6,077 nt of DNA from an uncultured Alistipes sp. (lineage in GTDB: Bacteria > Bacteroidota > Bacteroidia > Bacteroidales > Rikenellaceae): contig UQNV01000062.1 in NCBI GenBank assembly GCA_900542505.1, forward strand, positions 1 through 6,077, read 5' to 3'. Both the position numbers and the translations under genes were made by a program. Positions within the stretch are counted from its first letter, which is position 1; each line of letters opens with the position of its first letter. Below are positions 1 through 6,030 of this stretch, piece after piece. The notes beneath the pieces are model-generated. The model saw only the letters and a program-made list of their open reading frames with translations, had not been told where the DNA came from and made no database searches.

Positions 1-1208
1 GTCGTCGGCGACGGCTCCCCCGGAGCGGGGGTCGGGGTCGTCGGAGTGCTCCGGCGGGCCGATGCGGCGTCGATTTCCGGCAACGGGTAGCTGTCGGGGG
101 TCAGGGGGTCATTTTTTTTTTGGCCGAGACCTGCGATTTTCATCAGGCCCAGCTCGACAAGCAGCCGCTGGTTGGACGACTGCCGGATTTTTCCGTCGAG
201 CTCCGTCAGAATGGAGATGGCTCCGAAGAGGAACTCGACACTGCAGGCCTCCGCCTGCGCGCGGTATCGTTCGAGCAGCGTGCCGGTCATCTCAATCAGC
301 CGCAGCGTCTCGGGACGCTTGGCCATCAGCAGGTCGCGCATGTGGCGGTTGAGTCCCGCCATGAAGGTCTGACCCGAGAAACCGCGGCCGAGCACCTGGT
401 CGAAGGTGACCAGCGTCTCGACGTAGTTGCCCGCGCGGAGCATCTCGGTGACTCCGAAATAGGTGTCGTAGTCCAGTACGTTGAGCGTCTGGGCCACTTC
501 GGGATAGCGGAGCGTCGTGCCGCAGAACGAAACCGCCTTGTCGAACATCGACAGGGCGTCGCGCATGCCGCCGTCGGCCTTCTGGGCGATGAGGTTGAGC
601 GACTCCTCGTCGTAGGCGATGCCCTCCTGCGAGGCGATGTAGCGAAGGTATTCGACGCCGTCCTCGACGCGGATGCGGTTGAAGTCGTAAATCTGGCAGC
701 GCGAGAGAATCGTCGGGATGATTTTGTGCTTTTCGGTGGTGGCGAGGATGAAAATCGCATGGGCGGGGGGCTCTTCGAGCGTCTTCAGGAAGGCGTTGAA
801 GGCCGCGGCCGAGAGCATGTGGACCTCGTCGATGATGAAGACCGAGTAGCGTCCCACCTGCGGGATGATGCGCACCTGGTCGATGAGCGTGCGGATATCC
901 TCCACCGAGTTGTTCGACGCGGCGTCGAGTTCGTGGATGTTGAGCGAACGCCCCTCGTTGAACGAGCGGCACGATTCGCATTCGTTGCACGCCTCGGCAC
1001 CCTGGGGGTGCAGGCAGTTGATGGCCTTGGCGAAGATGCGGGCGCAGGTGGTTTTGCCCACGCCGCGCGGGCCGCAGAAGAGGTAGGCATGGGCCAGCTG
1101 ACCCCGTTCGATGGCGTTGCGGAGCGTGGAGGTGATATGCTTTTGCCCGACGACCGAAGCGAAGGTCGCGGGGCGGTATTTGCGTGCGCTGACGATGAAA
1201 TCACTCAT
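1..1208 (-). CDS. dnaX: DNA polymerase III subunit gamma/tau (clamp loader), 3' end missing
   Basis: This is the ATPase subunit of the clamp loader, which opens and places the sliding clamp on DNA; the longer tau form also ties the polymerase cores to the loader and the helicase. The reading frame starts at the ATG at 1208 (MSDFIVSARKYRP) and stays open to the left edge, giving 402 codons. Seen in order: Walker A GPRGVGKTT at residues 46-54; zinc-binding cysteines C65, C74, C77 and C80; Walker B VFIIDEVHML at 123-132; the SRC arginine-finger motif at 169-171; sensor 2 GGMRDAL at 213-219; then the helical collar domain to about residue 362. From residue 367 on the sequence becomes a Pro/Thr/Ser-rich linker, as in tau proteins. 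The tau C-terminal domains are off the window. At residues 363-366 the gene crosses a run of ten A (separate entry). The start is secure because the SARKYRP segment begins the family domain. It lies 180 bp downstream of the tupA-like gene on the same strand. Confidence 0.97.
   Translation of the reverse strand, partial: MSDFIVSARKYRPATFASVVGQKHITSTLRNAIERGQLAHAYLFCGPRGVGKTTCARIFAKAINCLHPQGAEACNECESCRSFNEGRSLNIHELDAASNNSVEDIRTLIDQVRIIPQVGRYSVFIIDEVHMLSAAAFNAFLKTLEEPPAHAIFILATTEKHKIIPTILSRCQIYDFNRIRVEDGVEYLRYIASQEGIAYDEESLNLIAQKADGGMRDALSMFDKAVSFCGTTLRYPEVAQTLNVLDYDTYFGVTEMLRAGNYVETLVTFDQVLGRGFSGQTFMAGLNRHMRDLLMAKRPETLRLIEMTGTLLERYRAQAEACSVEFLFGAISILTELDGKIRQSSNQRLLVELGLMKIAGLGQKKNDPLTPDSYPLPEIDAASARRSTPTTPTPAPGEPSPT
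101..121 (-). promoter_or_regulatory. candidate dnaX slippage (recoding) site: A10 run with stops in both other frames
   Basis: On the coding strand, ten consecutive A (121 to 112) follow GGCC and precede two tandem copies of TGACCCCC. Normal reading is CAA AAA AAA AAT GAC and continues into the tau linker. A -1 shift, or one extra A in the mRNA, gives Q-K-K-K then TGA (111-109), a 366-residue product. A +1 shift, or one A fewer, gives Q-K-K-M-T-P then TGA (103-101), a 368-residue product. The A AAA AAA heptamer is in the correct phase for tandem -1 slippage. Known from the family: E. coli dnaX makes gamma by -1 frameshifting at A AAA AAG, and Thermus thermophilus dnaX by transcriptional slippage on a run of A. 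That this site works here is inference. I found no clear downstream stem-loop or Shine-Dalgarno stimulator. Confidence 0.7.
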
Positions 1209-1215
1209 GATGCAG

Positions 1216-1223
1216 CAAAGATA
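1216..1223 (-). promoter_or_regulatory. candidate dnaX -7 promoter box
   Basis: The minus strand reads TATCTTTG, a full match to the Bacteroidota -7 consensus TAnnTTTG. Only 7 nt separate it from the dnaX ATG, so a transcript from it would be leaderless or nearly so. The best -33 candidate, TTTTTG (1243-1238), is only 14 nt upstream, shorter than the usual spacing of about 19-21 nt, which weakens the call. Confidence 0.4.
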
Positions 1224-1233
1224 GTGAAAGTCG

Positions 1234-1271
1234 CGCGCAAAAAGTCATGCTTGCATGAGTTTTTTGCCGCG
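1234..1271 (-). terminator. long inverted repeat, probable terminator (possibly bidirectional) upstream of dnaX
   Basis: The core is TCATGC-TT-GCATGA (1245-1258), flanked by a G on each side, then by five A on the left (1239-1243) and six T on the right (1260-1265), then by GC on both sides, with CGC/GCG pairing further out if C1268 bulges. A hairpin followed by a T tract results on either strand (CTTTTT on the minus strand, GTTTTTT on the plus strand). Transcription here should come from the tupA-like gene, which ends about 120 bp upstream on the minus strand, so termination of that transcript is the simplest role. The two-base centre forces a loop of at least four bases and a core stem of five pairs, so stability is moderate. 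It also lies where a -33 region for dnaX would be, so an operator role is possible. Confidence 0.5.
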
Positions 1272-1388
1272 ACGCATGCTATCTGCTCCGAAGTCGGGAA
1301 AAGTTCGGCGGATTCGCACCTCCCTCCTTCCCGGATTCGGTGCCCGGCGTCCGGTTCTTTCAGGCGTGCCGCCCTCCGTCGCCCGGTG

Positions 1389-2408
1389 TCAGGCCTCGGA
1401 GCCCGACCGCTCGGGGTGGCGGAAGAGGACGAATCCCGTGGGCATGCGGTTCGGCAGCGCCTCCTCGGGCAGCGTAATCCGGTCGCCCATCATCCGCTGG
1501 AACTCCTCGGTGAAGCGGGGGCTGGTGCCTGCCGCCGAGGTGAAGGTGAGTTCGCCGAAGACGGGGCGTCCGTCGATTTCGTAGAGGTCGACGCGCACCT
1601 CGGGGAAGCCGTGGGAGAGACGGCGGGCGGCGTCGAGCATCCGGTCGAGCGATGCCGGGCGGGGAATCTGTCGCTGCCCCTGCTTGTAGTGCGAAGGGTT
1701 GATGTAGTGGTTGAGCGGTTCCCAGGTGTGGGCGTCGTAGAGGCAGGTGTTGAACCCGCCGTGTCCCTGGCGGTCGTAGCAGACCATGCAGTAGCAGGGC
1801 TCGCCGTCGAGGCAGAAGAACTTGTAGTCGATGAGCGAACAGCTCAGCGCGGGGTTCTCGTGGAGCATCTTTTCGGCGATGATGCAGGGCTTGATGAACA
1901 TGTAGTGGTGCTCGGCGCTCTTGAATCCGTAGTGGTAGCGGAGCGCCCGTTTCATCTTGTGGCGAATCGACTTCAGGTCGGCCGTGCGGGCGTCCGAGAC
2001 CAGGATGACGTCGCCGCAGCCGTTGTTGGTCTTCAGCACGAATTCGCGGCCCTGGAGCTGCGGCAGCGTGAGATCAATCTCTTCGGGACGCTCCCATACG
2101 GCATAGAGTTCGTTGAGCATCCAGCCCAGGCCGCACTGCTCGACATATTCGCGCACGCGGTATTTGTCGGCCAGCTGCGTCCAGCGCGACGTGTCGGAGA
2201 AGTGTTTCAGCCAGAGCACCTTCTCGTTGAAGGTCTTCGGATGGTGCAGGTCGGGGACGCGGCCCAGTTTCTCGCGATAGAGCTCGGAGGTCAGTTTCAG
2301 CGGCGAGACATAGGCATAGTAGTGTTTCTTGAGCCGCTGCATACGGTATTGCAGATATGCAACGAAAGAATTGAACCCGAGGGTGAGTTCATTCGCATTT
2401 TGGGCCAT
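1389..2408 (-). CDS. TupA-like ATP-grasp protein (polysaccharide biosynthesis)
   Basis: A 339-residue cytoplasmic protein with the layout of the TupA-like ATP-grasp family (Pfam ATPgrasp_TupA), often annotated as a glycosyltransferase. TupA is known from teichuronopeptide synthesis, and relatives are frequent in capsule and O-antigen loci, where they are thought to join amino acids to sugars using ATP. Seen in order: KTFNEKVLWLK at 58-68; LADKYRVREYVEQ at 79-91; FVLKTNNGCGD at 123-133, with K126 a likely ATP-binding lysine and a glycine-rich turn; IAEKML at 177-182; DYKFFCLDGEP at 194-204; and VRVDLYEID at 271-279 with FGELTFT at 284-290, where D274 and E286 are likely metal ligands. There is no signal peptide or membrane segment. 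The ATG at 2408 is the first in frame and is preceded by an A-poor leader without a Shine-Dalgarno site. No glycosyltransferase, flippase or polymerase gene is next to it, so its polymer cannot be read from context. The exact substrate is unknown. Confidence 0.85.
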   Translation of the reverse strand: MAQNANELTLGFNSFVAYLQYRMQRLKKHYYAYVSPLKLTSELYREKLGRVPDLHHPKTFNEKVLWLKHFSDTSRWTQLADKYRVREYVEQCGLGWMLNELYAVWERPEEIDLTLPQLQGREFVLKTNNGCGDVILVSDARTADLKSIRHKMKRALRYHYGFKSAEHHYMFIKPCIIAEKMLHENPALSCSLIDYKFFCLDGEPCYCMVCYDRQGHGGFNTCLYDAHTWEPLNHYINPSHYKQGQRQIPRPASLDRMLDAARRLSHGFPEVRVDLYEIDGRPVFGELTFTSAAGTSPRFTEEFQRMMGDRITLPEEALPNRMPTGFVLFRHPERSGSEA

Positions 2409-2696
2409 GGGTAGAAGGGGGTTTAATCGGGATGCAAAATTAGATGAAAAATGTCTTATTGTGTGAAAAAATGTGTAAAATTTCGCCTAAATTATTCATT
2501 TTGTATGCAAATTCGATTCGATAGAACCATTTCTCCGGGCTGCGTCCTTCGGGCAGGGGCGTGACGTTCCGCCTGCCGGGCGGCGGCGGTTTGAAATATT
2601 ATTCCTATTTTAGCCCCGAGAGGATGGCCTCGGTGGATGGCTGCATGCGGGTGCCCGCCTCGGATTGTTCAACCCGTTAAACAAAATTGGTGAGTT
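2409..2696. other. divergent intergenic region between tupA-like gene and hydroxyisourate hydrolase
   Basis: This 288-bp gap separates divergent genes. The half next to the tupA-like gene (about 2425-2520) is strongly AT-rich against a GC-rich background, as expected for promoters. It contains a -7-like box on the minus strand (separate entry) and two TGTG-AAAA-like direct repeats 10 bp apart (2462 and 2472). The other half is GC-rich with small inverted repeats: GGCAGG/CCTGCC (2552-2557 with 2572-2577) and GCGGG-TG-CCCGC (2647-2658), possibly structured leader RNA. For the plus strand, TTTG (2590-2593) and TATTTTAG (2606-2613) resemble promoter boxes, but the 12-nt gap is too short, so I do not call a promoter there. 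Confidence 0.6.
2435..2442 (-). promoter_or_regulatory. candidate -7 promoter box for the tupA-like gene
   Basis: The minus strand reads TAATTTTG, a full match to TAnnTTTG, 26 nt before the ATG at 2408. That would leave a leader of about 20 nt. No TTG sits at the expected -33 distance (only TTTTTC near 2470-2465), so the promoter would be one-sided or helped by an activator. Confidence 0.45.
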
Positions 2697-3110
2697 ATGC
2701 GCGTGATTCGAATTATGGCGTCGGCATTGCTGGCGCTGCTGTGTGTCGGGAGTGCATGGGCTGCGGAGCCGACCTTCCAGCTGAGTACCCACATGTTGGA
2801 CATTTCGCGGGGCGAGCCTGCACGGGGCGTGCGGGTGGTGCTCGAGGAGCGGCAGGCCGACGGAGGCTGGCTCGGGGTGGCCGAACGGCGGACCGATGCC
2901 AACGGTCGGGTGGCTGACCTGCTTCCCGTCGGACAGCCGAACGACGGAGTCTACCGGCTGCGGTTCGAGACCGAACCCTATTTCGAGAGCCAGGGGCTCC
3001 GCTCGATTTATCCCTGGGTCGAGGTGACCTTCCGCATCGAGGGCGAGGGGCATTACCACATCCCCATCACGATGTCGGCCAACGGCTACGCGACCTACCG
3101 GGGCAACTGA
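2697..3110 (+). CDS. hiuH: secreted 5-hydroxyisourate hydrolase (transthyretin-like protein)
   Basis: A 137-residue transthyretin-fold enzyme predicted to hydrolyse 5-hydroxyisourate, the first product of urate oxidation, to OHCU (2-oxo-4-hydroxy-4-carboxy-5-ureidoimidazoline). Residues 1-22 form a signal peptide: basic start (R2, R5), hydrophobic core ALLALLCVG, and an AWA site that predicts cleavage before A23. C16 lacks a lipobox, so the mature protein (about 115 residues, the usual family length) should be free in the periplasm, like E. coli HiuH. Family marks: STHMLD at 30-35 with catalytic-type H32; DANGRV at 67-72 with R71; YPWVEVTF at 105-112; HYHIP at 119-123 with the H119/H121 pair; and the C-terminal YRGN at 134-137. 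The family usually ends in Y-R-G-S, so the final Ser is replaced by Asn. The ATG at 2697 is chosen because it alone gives the basic n-region; M7 would lose it. No urate oxidase or OHCU decarboxylase gene is nearby. A terminator lies about 155 bp downstream. Confidence 0.9.
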   Translation: MRVIRIMASALLALLCVGSAWAAEPTFQLSTHMLDISRGEPARGVRVVLEERQADGGWLGVAERRTDANGRVADLLPVGQPNDGVYRLRFETEPYFESQGLRSIYPWVEVTFRIEGEGHYHIPITMSANGYATYRGN

Positions 3111-3131
3111 GCGCAGCCGGCTGTCGGTGCC

Positions 3132-3151
3132 GGCGATGCCTGGCGATGCCT
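3132..3151. repeat. tandem 10-bp direct repeat, two copies
   Basis: GGCGATGCCT occurs twice head to tail (3132-3141 and 3142-3151), just after the hydrolase stop codon. It probably arose by simple slippage; no function is visible. Confidence 0.6.
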
Positions 3152-3264
3152 GGGCGACGTTCTGGTCGTGTTCCGGAGGGGACCGTCAGGCCGGTGCCGG
3201 TTGTCGGAGCAGGTGATGCCGTATGCGGCGGCGTGCTGATGCCATGGCGCCGCTTCCGTTTTGC

Positions 3265-3293
3265 GGGGGAGGGCTTCGGCCCTCCTCCTTTTT
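3265..3293 (+). terminator. intrinsic terminator with TTCG tetraloop
   Basis: A 10-bp stem (3265-3274 with 3279-3288, one G-T pair) closes a C(TTCG)G tetraloop, a very stable type, and is followed directly by five T (3289-3293) and ATATAT. The T tract lies only on the plus-strand side, so it should end the hydroxyisourate hydrolase transcript after a 3' untranslated region of about 155 nt and shield clpB from read-through. Confidence 0.85.
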
Positions 3294-3396
3294 ATATATC
3301 TGTAATGCCCGGCCCGGGACTCGGGCTGTTGCTCCGACGGGGGAGGGCTCGGCGGATGTCGGCGCGCCATTTTGGCGGCGGTGTGGCAGCCGTGTC

Positions 3397-3452
3397 GTGA
3401 CAAAGAGTGACAAAATGTGACAGGATGTGACATTTCCGGCTTCGGGTGTGAC
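3397..3452. repeat. phased GTGACA direct-repeat array upstream of clpB
   Basis: GTGACA starts at 3397, 3407, 3417 and 3427, exactly one helical turn apart. A fifth, shorter copy (GTGAC) starts at 3448, 21 bp after the fourth. The bases between copies differ (AAGA, AAAT, GGAT, TTTC), so the core is kept while the spacer varies, as in arrays of protein-binding sites. The first copy also forms the inverted repeat TGTC-GT-GACA (3393-3402). The array ends about 76 bp before the clpB ATG, a plausible position for a heat-shock or stress regulator. Confidence 0.75.
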
Positions 3453-3455
3453 GCC

Positions 3456-3487
3456 TTGTCCTTTTTTTCGTCGTGGCAGGCGTTTTG
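3456..3487 (+). promoter_or_regulatory. weak candidate clpB promoter
   Basis: TTG at 3456-3458 and GCGTTTTG at 3480-3487 are 21 nt apart, fitting the Bacteroidota -33/-7 spacing. However, the -7 box matches only the TTTG half of TAnnTTTG. A poor basal promoter just downstream of a repeat array would fit activator dependence. Transcription would start near 3494, leaving a leader of about 35 nt. Confidence 0.3.
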
Positions 3488-3528
3488 CGGTGAGTAGGGT
3501 CGAACGTTGAAACTAAAAAATACGCAAT

Positions 3529-6030
3529 ATGAATATCAACACTTTAACCATCAAGGCGCAGGAGGCATTGCAGAGTGCAATCACTCTTGCACAGGAGCGG
3601 GGGCAGCAGGCCGTGGAGCCGGTGCACCTGCTGAGCGTGCTGATACGCGAAGAGAACGCCCTGTCGACCTTCCTATTGGGTCGCGTGGGGGTCAATGTCA
3701 AGATGTTGCGCGATGAGACGAACCGCCTGCTGGCATCGCTTCCGAGGGTGCAGGGCAGCAGCGAGCAGTACTTTGCGCAGGATACGTCGAAGGTCGTGCA
3801 GCGCGCCGTAGATTTTACGAAGAATTTCGGCGACAAGTATGCGTCGGTCGAGCACCTGCTGTTGGCGCTCGTTGCCGAGCGAGGCCAGGTTTCCGAGCTG
3901 CTCAAGCGCCACGGCGCTTCGGAGAAGGAGCTCATCGAGGCCATCCGCACCTTCCGCAAGGGGGCGACGGTCGACTCGCAGACCTCCTCGCAGGAGTTCG
4001 ACGCACTGGGCAAGTATGCCGTCAACCTCAACGAGCAGGCTCGCTCCGGAAAGCTCGACCCGGTCATCGGCCGTGACGAGGAGATTCGCCGCGTGCTGCA
4101 GATTCTGTCGCGCCGTACGAAGAACAACCCGATTCTGGTCGGTGAGGCCGGTGTCGGCAAGACGGCCATCGCCGAAGGCATTGCCCACCGCATTGTCGAC
4201 GGCGATGTGCCCGAGAACCTCAAGTCGAAGGTCATCTACTCGCTCGACATGGGTGCGCTGATTGCCGGCGCGAAGTATCAGGGCGAGTTCGAGGAGCGTC
4301 TGAAGGCGGTCGTGCAGGAGGTCGTCTCGAGCGACGGCGAAATCCTGCTCTTCATCGACGAGATTCATACGCTGGTCGGTGCGGGCAAGTCGTCGGGCGC
4401 GATGGATGCGGCCAACATCCTCAAGCCGGCGCTGGCGCGCGGCGAGCTGCGCACCATCGGTGCCACGACGCTCGACGAGTACCAGAAGTATTTCGAGCAG
4501 GACAAGGCGCTCGAACGCCGTTTCCAGAAGGTGATGGTCGACGAGCCTTCGCGCGAGGATGCCATCTCGATTCTCCGCGGCCTGAAGGAGCGCTACGAGA
4601 ACCACCATCAGGTGCGTATCAAGGATGAGGCGATTGTGGCGGCCGTCGAGCTCTCGACGCGTTACATCACCTCGCGGTTCCTCCCCGACAAGGCCATCGA
4701 CCTGGTCGACGAGGCCGCCTCGCGGCTGCGGCTCGAGATGAACTCGATGCCCGAGGAAATCGATACGCTCGAGCGTCGTATGCGTCAGCTCGAAATCGAG
4801 CGTGAGGCCATCCGTCGCGAGAACGACAAGGAGCGCGTCGAGTCGCTGACGCATGAAATCGACGAACTGAAGGCCAGGGATTCCGAACTGCGGGCCAAGT
4901 GGCAGGGCCAGCGCGACCTGCTCCGGAAAATCCAGGCCGACAAGGACGAAATCGAGCGTCTGAAGATTGAGGCGCAGCAGGCCGAGCGCCAGGGCGACTA
5001 CGGCCGTGTGGCCGAAATCCGCTACGGCCGGATTCAGGAGGCTGAGAAGCGCATTGCGACCCTGCAGGAGGAGTTCCGTCTGGCTTCGGCCGGCGGCGAT
5101 GCGATGATTAAGGAGGAGGTCGACGCCCAGGACATCGCCGAGGTGGTTTCGCGTTGGACGGGCATTCCCGTACAGCGCATGCTCGCCTCCGAGCGCGAGA
5201 AGCTGCTCCACATGGAGGAGGAGCTCCACAAGCGTGTCGTCGGTCAGGAGCAGGCCATTGCCGCCATCTCCGATGCCGTGCGCCGCTCGCGTGCCGGACT
5301 GAACGACCCGCGCAAGCCGATTGGCTCGTTCATCTTCCTCGGTACGACGGGTGTGGGCAAGACCGAGCTGGCGAAGGCGCTGGCCGAGTTCCTCTTCAAC
5401 GACGATACGATGATGACGCGTATCGACATGAGCGAGTATCAGGAGCGTCACAGCGTCTCGCGTCTGGTCGGTGCGCCTCCGGGATACGTCGGTTACGACG
5501 AGGGCGGCCAGCTCACCGAAGCCGTGCGGCGCAAGCCCTACTCGGTGGTGCTGCTCGATGAAATCGAGAAGGCCCATCCCGATGTCTTCAACATCCTGCT
5601 GCAGGTGCTCGACGACGGTCGTCTGACCGACAACAAGGGACGTACGGTCGATTTCCGCAACACGATTATCATCATGACGTCGAACATGGGCTCGCAGGTC
5701 ATCCAGGAGAATTTCGCCTCGGCATTCGACGGGGAGAAGCTCTCCGAGGAGGTCGTCGAGAAGACGCGCCGCGAGGTCATCGAACTGCTCAAGCAGCAGC
5801 TCAAGCCCGAGTTCCTGAACCGTATCGACGAGATTGTGATGTTCGAGCCGCTGACGCGTGCCGACATCGAGCGGATTGTCGACATCCAGCTCTCCCATGT
5901 GCGCCGGATGCTCGAGGAGAACGGCATCCAGCTCGAATACACGGCGGCAGCGCGCAAGTGGGTGGCCACGGCCGGTTACGACCCGCTCTACGGAGCACGT
6001 CCGGTCAAGCGTACCATCCAGCGCTACATC
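3529..6030 (+). CDS. clpB: ATP-dependent disaggregase ClpB (Hsp100), C-terminus cut by contig end
   Basis: A hexameric cytoplasmic AAA+ chaperone that pulls proteins out of aggregates together with DnaK. There are 834 residues up to the adapter junction; the family is usually about 860, so about 30 C-terminal residues are missing. Domains: N-terminal Clp_N repeats, about 1-145; first AAA+ with Walker A GEAGVGKT at 205-212, pore loop tyrosine Y250, Walker B LLFIDE at 273-278 and arginines R330/R331; coiled-coil middle domain about 410-520, which marks ClpB rather than ClpA or ClpC; second AAA+ with Walker [10 protein letters not shown] at 605-613, pore loop GYVGY at 652-656 and Walker B LLDE at 675-678; then [13 protein letters not shown] near the end. 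All key residues are present. The ATG at 3529 is chosen because [13 protein letters not shown] begins the N-domain, and an A-rich leader precedes it without a Shine-Dalgarno site. Upstream lie a phased repeat array and a weak promoter candidate. The frame stays open through the adapter, but those codons are not real. Confidence 0.97.

Larger units (their letters stand above)
3111..3528. other. 418-bp intergenic region between hydroxyisourate hydrolase and clpB
   Basis: No coding region is supported here. In order it holds a two-copy 10-bp tandem repeat (3132-3151), an intrinsic terminator (3265-3293), a GC-rich stretch with small palindromes such as GCCCG-GGACT-CGGGC around 3312-3325, CGCCA-TTT-TGGCG at 3365-3377, the phased GTGACA array (3397-3452), a run of seven T (3462-3468), and an A-rich clpB leader (3510-3528). 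I saw no tRNA or known structured RNA. Confidence 0.75.

Noticed and set aside
14..31. GCTCC-CCC-GGAGC hairpin and G-rich repeats at the left edge
   Set aside because: They lie inside the dnaX coding linker and follow from Pro, Thr and Ala codons in GC-rich DNA. There is no T tract, and no adapter is visible at this end.
112..121. The A/T homopolymer as a sequencing error that breaks dnaX
   Set aside because: The zero frame joins the conserved clamp-loader part to a Pro/Thr-rich, tau-like linker without a stop. A run of nine or eleven would hit TGA at once, so the count of ten is the coherent one. Homopolymer error cannot be fully excluded without reads.
120..2414. A 764-residue open frame on the plus strand
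   Set aside because: It lies antisense to dnaX, the tupA-like gene and the gap between them. Its translation is rich in Arg, Val, Glu and Gly with no family motif, while the minus strand has clear motifs. It is a shadow of strong GC codon bias.
2499..2528. TTTTG (2499-2503) with TAGAACCA (2523-2530) as a plus-strand promoter for the hydrolase
   Set aside because: The spacing is acceptable, but the -7 box keeps only the TA of TAnnTTTG, which is no better than chance in AT-rich DNA.
3397..3452. The GTGACA repeats as a CRISPR array or replication iterons
   Set aside because: The 10-bp period is far too short for CRISPR repeats and spacers. No cas or replication initiator gene is near, and the usual iteron unit is longer.
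3673..5898. A 741-residue open frame on the minus strand
   Set aside because: It is entirely antisense to clpB, whose own frame has every expected motif. The low-complexity Leu/Asp/Arg/Val-rich product has no recognisable domain and comes from codon bias.
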